A stretch of 64,000 bases of DNA from DASZQY01 sp035548515 (GCA_035548515.1 DASZSW010000018.1:186001-250000), one strand, 5' to 3'. Positions 8,846-17,794 are shown, counted from the first letter of the stretch. The notes: generated by a model not told the origin, from the sequence alone. Program-made: numbers and translations.

Positions 8846-8877
8846 GCGCTTCCTCCCCCTCGAACAGACCTTCGAGC

Positions 8878-9375
8878 CTAGACGACCTCGAAGACATTGT
8901 AGATGGCGCCGTTGGACAGGCGGTGGCCGTGGGCGACCGCGACGATCCGGTTGAGCCAGCCGTATTTCTCCGACGAGGTCTCGAAGACCGGCACCACGCG
9001 CATGTAATAGGAATTCGGATTGACCGCCTCGCCGCGGCCGATCGCTTCGAGGATATCTTTCGGTCCGTGACGAAGGCCCTGATAGGTCATGCCGATGAGA
9101 GCGCCGTCGTCGGTCTCGAGCAACGTGCGAACGTTGATCGTAGTGGCGCCGTCGTCGCGCACAGCCTGCCAGTCGCTACCGCTGGTCAGAATCTTTCCCT
9201 TCAGACGATCGCCCTCGAAGTAACCGCCGGTGAGCTCGGCGATGCGCCGGTCGGCGGTGGGCGTCTTGCCGAGGTTGTTGGGCTTCTTGACCTCGAGGAA
9301 AAAGGTGAAAAGCGGCCGCCAGCGCAGCTCCTTCATCTCGGACGGCAAAAGGCCGGCTAGCGGTGGGCGATCCAT
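8878..9375 (-). CDS. DUF3237 family protein
   Basis: A protein of 165 residues matching the DUF3237 family by overall pattern: ELTGGYFEGDRLKGKIL, SGSDWQAVRDDGATTINVR, and a closing YGWLNRIVAVAHG. Members are small beta-barrel proteins with no established general function and are often found beside aromatic or lactone catabolism genes. There is no signal peptide or membrane segment, so it is probably cytoplasmic. It starts in the 142-base gap shared with the divergent M24-type gene and precedes the catalytic-residue-free SDR. Start at ATG 9375; a later ATG would remove 13 residues. Confidence 0.78.
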   Translation of the reverse strand: MDRPPLAGLLPSEMKELRWRPLFTFFLEVKKPNNLGKTPTADRRIAELTGGYFEGDRLKGKILTSGSDWQAVRDDGATTINVRTLLETDDGALIGMTYQGLRHGPKDILEAIGRGEAVNPNSYYMRVVPVFETSSEKYGWLNRIVAVAHGHRLSNGAIYNVFEVV

Positions 9376-9517
9376 CGTTGGGGCTTTCCTCCGAAGTATG
9401 AGGCGAGCCTAGCAATCCGCGGCTGCGGGGTCGAGGCAGGGCCGCCGCTCGCACCGTTTTCCTGCGCCGCCGATCCGGGTTAGGCTTGCTGCAACAAGAC
9501 GCCTGGGAGGTTAGCCT

Positions 9518-10771
9518 TTGAAATACAATCGTCCGCAAGCAACCGCATCGTGGGGGACGCAGGCCAAGGACTGGGAAGGCGGCATCGATTACCACCGCCT
9601 GTTCAAGGACCGGCTGAAGCGCGCCCAGGAGGCCACCCGCCACGCCGGCCTCGGCGCGGTGCTCTGCTTCAACTTCGACAACATCCGCTACGTCACCGGG
9701 ACCCACATCGGCGAGTGGGCGCGCGACAAGTTCATGCGCTATGCGCTCTGCCCGGTGGAAGGACCGCCCTACCTGTGGGATCCGGCGCCGCCGGCCAAGC
9801 GGATCTCTTCGCCGTGGATCGCCGATAACGTCGCTGCGCCAATCTCGACCATGCAGGGCGCGCTGCCACCGTTCCTCGGCGTCGCCACCGACTTCGCCAA
9901 ACAGATCAAAAAGGCGCTGGTCCACTACGGTATCGACAAGGAGCCGGTCGGCATCGACATCATGGAGCTGCCGATGCTGCGCGCGCTCGAGGCCGAGGGC
10001 ATCGAGGTCGTCGACGGCCAGCAGGCGCTGCTCGATGCTCGCGAGATCAAAACGCCGGATGAGATCGAGTTGCTGAAGCTTGCCGCCGCGATGGTCGACG
10101 CGACTTATGTCGATATCGCCCGCGCCATCCGACCCGGCACGCGCGAGAACGAACTCGTTGCCATTGCCAACGACAGGCTGTTCCGCATGGGTTCGGAGCG
10201 CGTCGAGTGCGTCAACTCGGTGTCCGGCCCGCGCGGGCGGCCGCACTCGCACACCTTCTCCGACCGCATCATTCAGCCGGGCGACATGGTGTTTCTCGAC
10301 ATCATGCATTCGTTCAACGGCTACCGGACCTGTTACTACCGGACCTTCGTCTGCGGCGAGCCGACCAAGCACCAGATCGATGCTTACGAGACGGCGTCGA
10401 AATGGATCAGCGCTTCGATCGACATGATCCGTCCCGGCGTCACGCCCGACGAGGTCGCCCGCGTCTGGCCGGACGCAAAAGACTTCGGCTACCGCGACGA
10501 GGCGGAGGCCTTCCTGCTGCAGTACGGCCACGGCGTCGGCCTGTCGCTCTGGGAGCGGCCAATCTTCTCCAAGCGGTTCACCGGCCAGAACACGCCGCTG
10601 CGCGAGGGGATGGTGTTCGCACTGGAGACCTGGAAAGGCGCGGAGGACGGCTCGGGCGCGGCACGCATCGAGGAGGAGGTCGTGGTCACCAAGGATGGCT
10701 GCCAGATCATCACCAACTTCCCCTCAGACCGCCTGATATCGTGCGGCCTGCCGGGCTGCGAGGTTTTCTAG
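9518..10771 (+). CDS. M24-fold hydrolase/lyase (Xaa-Pro peptidase or DddP-like)
   Basis: A 417-residue 'pita-bread' fold protein. The N-terminal creatinase-like domain includes NFDNIRYVTGTH, and the C-terminal M24 domain follows. Of the five metal ligands expected in M24 peptidases, Asp261, His338 (YGHGVG), Glu370 (ALETWKG) and Glu385/386 (RIEEE) are present. The second Asp is Cys272 (GYRTCYYRTF, where peptidases have D before the RTF). It may bind one metal or none. The family includes prolidases, creatinase and the DMSP lyase DddP, so peptidase activity should not be assumed. The start is TTG 9518, seven bases after GGGAGG. Confidence 0.75.
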   Translation: MKYNRPQATASWGTQAKDWEGGIDYHRLFKDRLKRAQEATRHAGLGAVLCFNFDNIRYVTGTHIGEWARDKFMRYALCPVEGPPYLWDPAPPAKRISSPWIADNVAAPISTMQGALPPFLGVATDFAKQIKKALVHYGIDKEPVGIDIMELPMLRALEAEGIEVVDGQQALLDAREIKTPDEIELLKLAAAMVDATYVDIARAIRPGTRENELVAIANDRLFRMGSERVECVNSVSGPRGRPHSHTFSDRIIQPGDMVFLDIMHSFNGYRTCYYRTFVCGEPTKHQIDAYETASKWISASIDMIRPGVTPDEVARVWPDAKDFGYRDEAEAFLLQYGHGVGLSLWERPIFSKRFTGQNTPLREGMVFALETWKGAEDGSGAARIEEEVVVTKDGCQIITNFPSDRLISCGLPGCEVF

Positions 10772-10816
10772 GCGGCCCTACATATAGCGAGCGAGCGCCG
10801 GCATTCCGGCCGGCGC

Positions 10817-11920
10817 GTGGCGCGAGGAAACGAGTTGGCGCGGACTCCGGTCACGATCCTGACGGGATTTCTCGGGAGCGGGAAGACGACGCTGCTCAAC
10901 CGCGCACTCCGCGACCCGGCGATGGCGCGGACGGCTGTCGTCATCAACGAATTCGGCGAGATCAGTATCGACCATTCGCTGACCGCGACCAGCGACGACA
11001 CGATCGTCGTGCTGGAAAACGGCTGCCTGTGTTGCACCGTCTTCGGCGATCTCGTCGGCACGCTGAACAATCTCTACCACCGGCGCGAGGCGGGCGAGAT
11101 TCCGCTTTTTGACCACGTCGTCATCGAGACTTCGGGCCTCGCCGACCCTGCTCCCGTCGCGCAGGCGTTTCTCTCCGAGCCGACGCTTGCCGGCCTCTAT
11201 CGCATCGGCATGGTGCTCACGACCGTCGACGCAGTGAACGGGCCCGGCACGCTCGACAACCATGACGAGTCTGTCCGCCAGGTGGCCCTCGCCGACCACA
11301 TCCTGATCACCAAGCTTGATCTTGTTTCCTCTCCGGCCGACATGGAAGCGAGCCTCGCCGCCCGGCTGCGTAAGCTCAACCCGGCGGCGAAGATCAGCCG
11401 CATCGACGATCCCGCGCTCGATGTCATCGCGCTTCTGAGCGGCGCCGGCCTCGACCCGACCGACAGCGACGCGGCGGCTAAGGAATGGCTGAACCTCGCG
11501 GCCTACGAACACGCCGGACACGACCACGATCACGACCACGACGGCCATGACCACCATGGCCATCATCACCACGACGCCGACATCGCCTCGTTCGCATTCA
11601 TTCGCGAGGAGCCGACGTCGCGCTATGCGCTACAGCTTCTGCTCAACGCGCTGGAACAGAACCTCGGCCCGAATCTTCTGCGCGTGAAGGGGCTGGTCAA
11701 CGTTGCCGAGGAACCGGACAAACCGGCGGTCATCCAGGGCGCACAGCATCTGCTTCACAACATCGCCTGGCTCGACCGTTGGCCGGACAGCGACCGGCGG
11801 ACGCGCATCGTCTTCATCACCCAAAACATCAGCCGCGCGAGCGTCGAGGAGATGATCGGGCTGCTCGATCGCGTCGCGACGCGCACCGCCAAGGCCCGCG
11901 AGCGCGCGGCCCAGGTCTGA
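10817..11920 (+). CDS. CobW/G3E-family P-loop GTPase with His-rich metal loop
   Basis: A GTPase of the COG0523 metal-chaperone family, 367 residues from GTG 10817. Walker A is GFLGSGKTT at 17-25, the family metal motif GCLCC at 69-73, and VVIETSGLADP is switch-like. ITKLDL serves as the guanine-specificity motif in place of NKxD. A His/Asp stretch encoded by 11512-11580 (HDHDHDHDGHDHHGHHHH) separates the GTPase and C-terminal CobW domains. TTG 10835 has a better ribosome-binding site (GAGG, spacing about 9) and would remove six residues. Such proteins deliver Zn, Co or Fe to partner enzymes. The nearby metal-dependent bicupin, M24 and MetE-like proteins are possible clients by position only. 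Confidence 0.88.
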   Translation: MARGNELARTPVTILTGFLGSGKTTLLNRALRDPAMARTAVVINEFGEISIDHSLTATSDDTIVVLENGCLCCTVFGDLVGTLNNLYHRREAGEIPLFDHVVIETSGLADPAPVAQAFLSEPTLAGLYRIGMVLTTVDAVNGPGTLDNHDESVRQVALADHILITKLDLVSSPADMEASLAARLRKLNPAAKISRIDDPALDVIALLSGAGLDPTDSDAAAKEWLNLAAYEHAGHDHDHDHDGHDHHGHHHHDADIASFAFIREEPTSRYALQLLLNALEQNLGPNLLRVKGLVNVAEEPDKPAVIQGAQHLLHNIAWLDRWPDSDRRTRIVFITQNISRASVEEMIGLLDRVATRTAKARERAAQV

Positions 11921-12059
11921 GCGCACGGCGCTTTGCGGCATTACGGGCTTCGTGGTTATTTTGTGCAGGCGTTCGGGAGGAGTCTGCGCCATAGCGGCGC
12001 GATGCCAAGGCGGCAAAAGCCCTGGCACCACGCGGGGACCGCGGAAACGGGGGGCAACG

Positions 12060-12425
12060 GTGACTTTCGATCAGTTCAATCTGCTCAACGAATTCAATAT
12101 TCTCCGCATCATGTGCGGGCTGTTCTTCATCCCGCACATCATCGGCAAGTTCACCGAGCCGAAGGCGCTCGAGCTTTTCGGCGCGTTCGGTTTCAAGCCG
12201 CCGCGGTTCTGGCTGCTGACCGCGTGTGCGATCGAAATCGTACTCACCGTCGGCCTCGTGTTCGGCATTTATACGCGGTACGTCGCGGCCGTCGGCGTCA
12301 TTCACCTGCTCGTCGCTGCGGGCGCCACCTATCGCCTCAACGGCAAATGGCTTTGGCATATCGGCGGCGCGGAATACTGTGTGTTCTGGGCGCTTGCCTG
12401 CCTTGTCGTAGCGATGCACGGCTGA
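12060..12425 (+). CDS. DoxX-like small integral membrane protein
   Basis: About 121 residues from GTG 12060, chosen because GGGGGG lies just upstream and the family starts near this point. The longer open frame adds 36 residues of low-complexity basic sequence. About four hydrophobic helices are visible: ILRIMCGLFFIPHIIGK, LLTACAIEIVLTVGLVFGI, YVAAVGVIHLLVAAGA and EYCVFWALACLVVAMHG. The pattern fits the DoxX/DUF4870-like membrane family. DoxX proteins are linked to thiosulfate:quinone oxidoreductase or redox-stress complexes, but the assignment is by pattern only. It lies between the CobW gene and the dehydrogenase at 12461. Confidence 0.68.
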   Translation: MTFDQFNLLNEFNILRIMCGLFFIPHIIGKFTEPKALELFGAFGFKPPRFWLLTACAIEIVLTVGLVFGIYTRYVAAVGVIHLLVAAGATYRLNGKWLWHIGGAEYCVFWALACLVVAMHG

Positions 12426-12460
12426 CGCTCCTTCCCTCAAGCATCTTTTCGGACACCACC

Positions 12461-13345
12461 ATGAAAGTAAGCTTCATCGGACTTGGCAAAATGGGTCTGG
12501 CGATGTCCGACCGCCTCCTCGGCGGCGGCCACACCCTCACCGTGTACAATCGCACGGCCACCAAAGGCTCCGATCTCGTCAGCCGCGGTGCGAAGCTCGC
12601 GGCCTCGGTCGCGGAGGCGGCGAAGGCGAGCGACGTCGTCATCACCATGCTCGAAAACGACGGCGCGCTGGCGAGCGTCGCTTTCGACAAGGGCGGGCTT
12701 GTCGAGTCGCTCGGCAAGGATGCGATCCATGTCTCGATGGGCACGCACAGCATCGGCCTCATCCGGAAGTTGACGGAGGCTCACGCGAAAGCCGGGCAGA
12801 TTCTCGTCGGAGCGCCGGTGATGGGGCGCCCGCCGGCTGCCGCTGCCGGCCAGCTCGGTATCCTCGCGGGCGGTCCCGCGTCCGCGATCGAGAAATGCCA
12901 GCCCCTATTCGCAGTGATGGGACGGCGTACGTTCGACGCGGGCAAGGAGCCGGTCGCGGCCGCATCGGCCAAGATCTCCGTCAATCTGGTGCTCGCCTGC
13001 GCCATCGAGGCGATGGGCGAAGGCTTTGCGCTCGCCGAGAAATGCGGGCTGCCCGGCCCGGCTTTCCTCGAGATTCTCACCGACGGGCTGTTCGCAGCGC
13101 CGGCCTACAAGATTTACGGCAAGATCATCGCCGAGAAGGGCTACTTCGGCGACCCGGGCTTCAGCGCCACCACCGGGCTCAAGGACATCAACCTCGCGCT
13201 CGCGGCGAGTGAAGGGGTCGGCGTGCCGACCCCGGCGCTGAACGTCAGCCGGGACCGGCTGCTGGGGGCGATCGCGAACGGCCATGGCGACCGCGACTGG
13301 TCGGTGATGGCGCTCGAACAGGCGCGGGCCAGCGGCATCGAGTGA
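12461..13345 (+). CDS. Beta-hydroxyacid dehydrogenase (3-hydroxyisobutyrate dehydrogenase-like)
   Basis: A 294-residue NAD(P)-dependent enzyme of the 6-phosphogluconate/3-hydroxyisobutyrate dehydrogenase family. The Rossmann motif GLGKMG is at residues 7-12, the substrate loop APVMGRPPAAAAGQL near 118-132, the catalytic Lys171 and Asn175 in KISVN, and GLKDINLA near 240. It would oxidise a 3-hydroxyacid to the semialdehyde, or reduce the reverse (for example glyoxylate or succinic semialdehyde). ATG 12461 begins the family-typical MKVSFIGLGKMG. The frame is open far upstream, but that part overlaps the DoxX-like gene. It converges on the E2 gene, with 18 bases between the stops. Confidence 0.88.
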   Translation: MKVSFIGLGKMGLAMSDRLLGGGHTLTVYNRTATKGSDLVSRGAKLAASVAEAAKASDVVITMLENDGALASVAFDKGGLVESLGKDAIHVSMGTHSIGLIRKLTEAHAKAGQILVGAPVMGRPPAAAAGQLGILAGGPASAIEKCQPLFAVMGRRTFDAGKEPVAAASAKISVNLVLACAIEAMGEGFALAEKCGLPGPAFLEILTDGLFAAPAYKIYGKIIAEKGYFGDPGFSATTGLKDINLALAASEGVGVPTPALNVSRDRLLGAIANGHGDRDWSVMALEQARASGIE

Positions 13346-13363
13346 CGCGCTGCGCGATGGCGT

Positions 13364-14689
13364 TCAGACGAGCAGGCGGACCGGATTTTCCACGATCGCC
13401 TTGAAGGCCGTCAACAGCTCCGCGCCAAGCGCGCCGTCGACGACGCGGTGATCGCACGAGAGCGTCACCGTCATCAGGCTTGCGAATGCGCCGGTGCCGT
13501 CGGCCTGCTCGACCATCTGACGGCGGACGCCGCCCACCGCAAGGATGGTCGCATGCGGCGGGTTGATGATGGCCGAGAACTCGCGCACACCGTACATGCC
13601 GAGATTGGAGATGGCGCTGGCGCCGCCCTGATACTCGTGTGGCAGCAGCTTCCGGTCCCTCGCGCGCGTGGCGAGATCGCGCATCTCCACCGAGACCGCG
13701 CGCAGCGACTTGGCGCCGGCGTCCCGAATCAGCGGGGTGATCAGCCCGCCCTCCAACGCCACCGCTACAGCGACGTCGGAGCGGGAGAAACGGAGGATGC
13801 GGTCCTCCGCCCAGACGGCGTTGGCCGCCGGGACAGCCTGCAGAGCCGCCGCCCACGCCTTGATGATGAAGTCGTTCAGCGAAAATTTGTAGGCCGGCTT
13901 GCCGTCTTTGCCCTGCCACGCTGCGGCGTTGAGTTCTTCGCGGAGGCGGGTCAGCGCGCCCACCGCAACATCGTCGGCGATGTAGAAATGCGGGATGGTC
14001 TGCGCTGCCTGCTGCAGGCGGCGCGCTATGGTTTTCCGCATTCCGTCGAGGGGCACTTCGTCGAAGGGCACGTCCTTGTAGAGTGCCTTGACCTCGGCGC
14101 TGGTCGGGCCGGACGCGAGCGCAGCTGCCGCGGGCGGCGGGGCCGCCGCCTTGATATCGGCGGCCACGATGCGGCCGCGCGGGCCGGAGCCTTTAACCTT
14201 CGCGATGTCGATGCCGGCCTCGCCGGCAAGGCGCCGAGCCAGCGGGGTCGTCATCATTCCCGCGGCTGTCCGGGCCGTGCCGTAATTCTTCGCCGGGGTC
14301 CGCACTTCGAAATATGGGTCGATCGCGAGCGCGGCGGCGGGCGCTGGCGCGGGCTTGGGCGGCGTTGGCGCGGTCCTGGACGGCGGCGCGGGCTTGCCTG
14401 GTGGACCGGGCAGCGCTGCTGATGTCGCCGGCGCCGGGCTTGCGGGTGCCGCCGCGACGCTTCCGCCGATGATCGCCACCACTGCACCAACTGGCGCAAC
14501 CGCACCGACCGGCACGCGGATATCGGAGAGGATGCCAGCCTCGGTCGCCTGTATCTCCATCGAGACCTTGTCGGTCTCAATCTCGAACAGGTTGTCGCCG
14601 GGCTGAACTTTATCGCCGACAGATTTGAACCAGGTCGTGACCTTGCCTTCCGACACGGTCTCGCCCAGCTGCGGCATCAGAACGTCCAT
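13364..14689 (-). CDS. 2-oxoacid/acetoin dehydrogenase E2 (dihydrolipoyl acyltransferase)
   Basis: E2 core component of 441 residues. A single lipoyl domain has the lipoylated Lys41 in ETDKVSMEI. An Ala/Pro-rich hinge covers about 82-120. A peripheral-subunit-binding domain lies near 147-182 (TPLARRLAGEAGIDIAKV). The catalytic acyltransferase domain ends in DHRVVDG with His414 and Asp418. It transfers the acyl group from lipoamide to CoA. It is the last of three genes (E1-alpha, E1-beta, E2) on the minus strand, 10 bases after E1-beta. No lipoamide dehydrogenase (E3) gene is adjacent, so E3 is presumably shared. Pyruvate, acetoin and branched-chain substrates are all possible. Confidence 0.9.
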   Translation of the reverse strand: MDVLMPQLGETVSEGKVTTWFKSVGDKVQPGDNLFEIETDKVSMEIQATEAGILSDIRVPVGAVAPVGAVVAIIGGSVAAAPASPAPATSAALPGPPGKPAPPSRTAPTPPKPAPAPAAALAIDPYFEVRTPAKNYGTARTAAGMMTTPLARRLAGEAGIDIAKVKGSGPRGRIVAADIKAAAPPPAAAALASGPTSAEVKALYKDVPFDEVPLDGMRKTIARRLQQAAQTIPHFYIADDVAVGALTRLREELNAAAWQGKDGKPAYKFSLNDFIIKAWAAALQAVPAANAVWAEDRILRFSRSDVAVAVALEGGLITPLIRDAGAKSLRAVSVEMRDLATRARDRKLLPHEYQGGASAISNLGMYGVREFSAIINPPHATILAVGGVRRQMVEQADGTGAFASLMTVTLSCDHRVVDGALGAELLTAFKAIVENPVRLLV

Positions 14690-14699
14690 CGTCCGTCCC

Positions 14700-15680
14700 T
14701 TAACCCTGCAGCGCGCGCTTCACGCGGTCGGCGATGCGCGCGGCGTTCGGTATGGCGAGATCCTCCAGCACATCGGAGGCCGGCAGCGGAATATGCGGCG
14801 TGGTGATGCGAACCGGCGGGCCGTCCAGGTCGTAGAAACTTTCGTCGGCGGCGATCGAGACGATCTCCGCGCCCCAGCCGCAGAGACGCGGGTTCTCTTC
14901 GACCGTGAACAGTCGGCCGGTCCTGGCGACCGATCCAAGGATCGTCTGCGTGTCGAGCGGCACGAGCGAGCGCACGTCGATGACTTCGCAATTGATGCCA
15001 TCCTCGGTCTGCAGCTTTTCCGCGGCTTCCAGCGCGCGCGGCACCATCAGCGCCAACGCAACGATGGTGGCATCGGTGCCGGCGCGGACGATCTTCGCGG
15101 TGCCAAGCGTATCGACGATCTCGCCGTCGGGGACTTCGCCCTTGGTGGGATACAGGCCCTTGTGCTCCAGGAAGATCACCGGATCAGGATCGCGCACCGA
15201 CGCCGCCAACAGGCCGATGACGTCGACAGGGGACGATGGCGCCACAACCTTCAGGCCGGGAATCATCATGCACCAGTTTTCGACGCTCTGGCTGTGCTGG
15301 GCGCCGAAGCGGGCGGAGCCGCCGTTGCCGGTGCGCACGACCAGCGGCACCTTGACCTGGCCGTTGGTCATGTAGCGGCTCTTGGGGAATTCGTTCGCGA
15401 TATAGTCGAAGCAGACCGCGAAGAAATCCGAGAACATGATTTCGGCGATCGGCTTTAGCCCGGTCATCGCGGCGCCCATCGCAGCGCCAAGGATCGCCTG
15501 CTCCGAAATCGGCGTGTCGCGCACGCGCAACGGACCGAACTGATCGAAGAGGCCGACGGTCGCCTTGAAGACGCCGCCCGCCTTGCCAATGTCCTCGCCG
15601 ATCATCACCACGTCGGGATCGCGCGTCATTTCCTGCGCGAGACCACGAATGACAGCGTCACGGTAAGTTAGTTCCGCCAC
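14700..15680 (-). CDS. 2-oxoacid/acetoin dehydrogenase E1 beta subunit
   Basis: A 326-residue transketolase-like beta subunit. Recognisable segments are VVMIGEDIGKAGGVFKATVG, RVRDTPISEQAILGAAMGAA, and the C-terminal LFTVEENPRLCGWGAEI region. With the alpha subunit it forms the ThDP-dependent decarboxylase (pyruvate dehydrogenase or acetoin:DCPIP oxidoreductase type). It overlaps the alpha-subunit gene by 13 bases, indicating translational coupling, and is followed closely by E2. The length is typical of AcoB/PdhB proteins lacking an N-terminal lipoyl domain. Confidence 0.9.
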   Translation of the reverse strand: MAELTYRDAVIRGLAQEMTRDPDVVMIGEDIGKAGGVFKATVGLFDQFGPLRVRDTPISEQAILGAAMGAAMTGLKPIAEIMFSDFFAVCFDYIANEFPKSRYMTNGQVKVPLVVRTGNGGSARFGAQHSQSVENWCMMIPGLKVVAPSSPVDVIGLLAASVRDPDPVIFLEHKGLYPTKGEVPDGEIVDTLGTAKIVRAGTDATIVALALMVPRALEAAEKLQTEDGINCEVIDVRSLVPLDTQTILGSVARTGRLFTVEENPRLCGWGAEIVSIAADESFYDLDGPPVRITTPHIPLPASDVLEDLAIPNAARIADRVKRALQG

Positions 15681-16708
15681 GCCCAGCCTCCATCGGCATA
15701 GACGTCGGTGGTGAGGACGTCGATCGAGGGTGGCGGCGCGGCCTTACAAACCTCCGTCGCGTCGTCGACGACCTTCTGCACCTCAGCCTCGATGGCGCCT
15801 ATCGCGTCAGGCTCGATTCCGAACTGCGCCATGCGCTCGCGGTAAATCTTGATCGGGTCGCGCTCCTTCCACTTCTCGAGCTCGCCCGGGGGCCGATACT
15901 TGGCAGGGTCGGCACGCGAGTGGCCTGAGTGACGGTAGGTGAGGCATTCGATGAGCGACGGCCCCTCGCCCGCGCGCGCTTTGGCGAGCGCCTTCTGCGC
16001 GGTGCGGTAGACGACGTCGGCGTCGTTGCCGTCGATGACGATCGGTTCCAGTCCGTAGGCCGAGGCGCGGTCGGCAGCAGGGCGCGCGACCGCGGTAACG
16101 TCGGCGATGGGGGTGTATTCCATGTAGAGGTTATTTTCGCAGACGAAGACGACTGGCAGCTTCCAGATGACGGCGAAGTTCAGCGCCTCGTGGAAGGCGC
16201 CGATGTTCGTGGTGCCGTCACCGAAGAAGCAAACGGCGACATCCTTCGACCCCTTGTACTGGGCGCGCCAGGCGGCACCGCAGGCGATCGGCAAATGCGC
16301 GCCGATGATCGCGTACGAACCCATGACGCCGTGCTCGACCGAGGTCAGGTGCATTGAGCCGCCTTTGCCCCGCATCAGACCGTTGTCGCGCGCCATCAGT
16401 TCGCCGAGCACCTTCTCCACCGCAACGCCACGCGCCAGCGTGTGGGCGTGGCCGCGATACGTGCAGAACGAGAGATCGCCCGGCTTCATCGCCTCGCCGA
16501 AGCCCGCCGCGACGGCTTCCTGACCGAGTGACAGGTGGCTGGTGCCCTTCACCATGTTCTGGAGGAAGAGATCGTGGGCACGCTGCTCGGCCTGACGGAG
16601 CGTGTACTGGCTCCGGTAAAGACGGAGGCGCATTTCCTCGCCGATATCGTCATTGGCTGACTGAGGCCGCTCAACCAAGCCGGACCCACCGTTCGTTTTT
16701 TTTGCCAC
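15668..16708 (-). CDS. 2-oxoacid/acetoin dehydrogenase E1 alpha subunit
   Basis: ThDP-binding alpha subunit of 346 residues. The ThDP motif begins GDGTTNIGAFHEALN and ends VFVCENN. An upstream GKGGSMHLT segment and RHSGHSRADPAKYR (phosphorylation-loop-like region) are typical of PdhA/AcoA. It catalyses decarboxylation and reductive acylation of lipoamide. The start is GTG 16708 with AAGG upstream. The 174 bases before it hold no gene and separate it from the MTHFR-like gene on the same strand, so it may be co-transcribed with that gene or have its own promoter. Confidence 0.9.
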   Translation of the reverse strand: MAKKTNGGSGLVERPQSANDDIGEEMRLRLYRSQYTLRQAEQRAHDLFLQNMVKGTSHLSLGQEAVAAGFGEAMKPGDLSFCTYRGHAHTLARGVAVEKVLGELMARDNGLMRGKGGSMHLTSVEHGVMGSYAIIGAHLPIACGAAWRAQYKGSKDVAVCFFGDGTTNIGAFHEALNFAVIWKLPVVFVCENNLYMEYTPIADVTAVARPAADRASAYGLEPIVIDGNDADVVYRTAQKALAKARAGEGPSLIECLTYRHSGHSRADPAKYRPPGELEKWKERDPIKIYRERMAQFGIEPDAIGAIEAEVQKVVDDATEVCKAAPPPSIDVLTTDVYADGGWAWRN

Positions 16709-16882
16709 GAGTGAACCTTGGTCTTTTTCTTCGCCGCTATGGGGTCGGACGCCATGATACCAGCAACCGCGGCCGCGGCATCACGTCCATTCGTTCGTAT
16801 CAGTCGGCTCGACAGCCTTCAAGGAAATGGCTGTGAACCCAATTGGATAGAACCAACAACCGCGCCGTGCGACCCGGTTGGC

Positions 16883-17794
16883 TCACGATGCCGGAGCTGC
16901 GGGGCTGATCTCGCCATAGAGCCGAGACAGCGTGCCTGCCAGGAATTCGCCCGTCCGGGCAATGCCGCCGAACGGGAAAAAATGGATCCGGCTGACGCCG
17001 TGGGCGGGAAACGACACGAGGCCCATCGCAAGGTCGCGCAACAGTTCCTCAGGCCCCACCTCGCCCAGGAGCCGGCCAACGGTATTCGGACGCATGCGGA
17101 GCGCGCGGAGCGAATTGCCGATGCCGCAACGTAGCCCAAACTTGACCAGCGTCGCCATGGTCGCCGGACCCGCGATACCAACCTCGACGGGGACGTCGAC
17201 GCCCTGATCACGGAAACGCCGGAGCCAGGCCAGCACGGGCGCCGCCGCGAAGCCGAACTGCGTCACGACAAACGCGTCGAGGCCAGCGTTGCGCGCACTC
17301 GCGATCTTGGCGGCAAGCGCCGCGTCGAGGATTGCGCGATCCACGACCGGGTGGCCTTCCGGGTGACCCGCGAACCCAACGGAGCGCACGCCATGCCGCT
17401 TCAGAATTCCGGAGCGGAGAACTACCATCGCCGAACTGAAGGGACCCGAAGGCGCGTTGGAGTCTCCGGCGATTACGAGAACGCGGTCGACGCCCGCCTC
17501 CCCCACAAGGCGGCTGACAAAATTGTCCAGCGCGGCATTGTCGGGTAGCGCGCGCGCGGCGATATGGGGCACTGGCCGGTAACCGGCGCGGCGCAGACGA
17601 ACGGCGGTATCGACGACGGCCTGATAATCGCCGCCCGGCAGAAAAGTGACGTAGACGTCGGCACCGGGATCGAAATGTTCGTGGACATTCGCGATCGCCT
17701 TGGTGCCCCCGGCCGCGATCTCGATCGACGCGTATGTCAGAAGCTCGACCAGGAGCGGCACGAAGTCGCGATCCGCCGACGGCACGGGAATCAT
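16883..17794 (-). CDS. Methylenetetrahydrofolate reductase-like protein
   Basis: A 303-residue TIM-barrel protein of the MTHFR (MetF) family, a flavin enzyme reducing 5,10-methylene- to 5-methyl-tetrahydrofolate. Family-like features are the early VTFLPG strand, GYRPVPHIAARAL, VLVIAGDSNAPSG (usual RGD/GGD loop), VGFAGHPEGHP, FVVTQFGF and VPVEVGIAGPA. It is diverged from housekeeping MetF. Its four-base overlap with the upstream methyltransferase-like gene suggests a dedicated one-carbon role, for example handling methyl groups from methoxylated aromatics. That role is inference. Confidence 0.82.
   Translation of the reverse strand: MIPVPSADRDFVPLLVELLTYASIEIAAGGTKAIANVHEHFDPGADVYVTFLPGGDYQAVVDTAVRLRRAGYRPVPHIAARALPDNAALDNFVSRLVGEAGVDRVLVIAGDSNAPSGPFSSAMVVLRSGILKRHGVRSVGFAGHPEGHPVVDRAILDAALAAKIASARNAGLDAFVVTQFGFAAAPVLAWLRRFRDQGVDVPVEVGIAGPATMATLVKFGLRCGIGNSLRALRMRPNTVGRLLGEVGPEELLRDLAMGLVSFPAHGVSRIHFFPFGGIARTGEFLAGTLSRLYGEISPAAPAS

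Noticed and set aside
11512..11580. CAC/GAC repeats as a possible simple-sequence repeat element
   Set aside because: They encode the His/Asp metal loop of the CobW protein, a known family trait, and are not a separate element.
13346..13363. Bidirectional terminator between convergent dehydrogenase and E2 genes
   Set aside because: Only 18 bases, with no stable hairpin followed by a T run.
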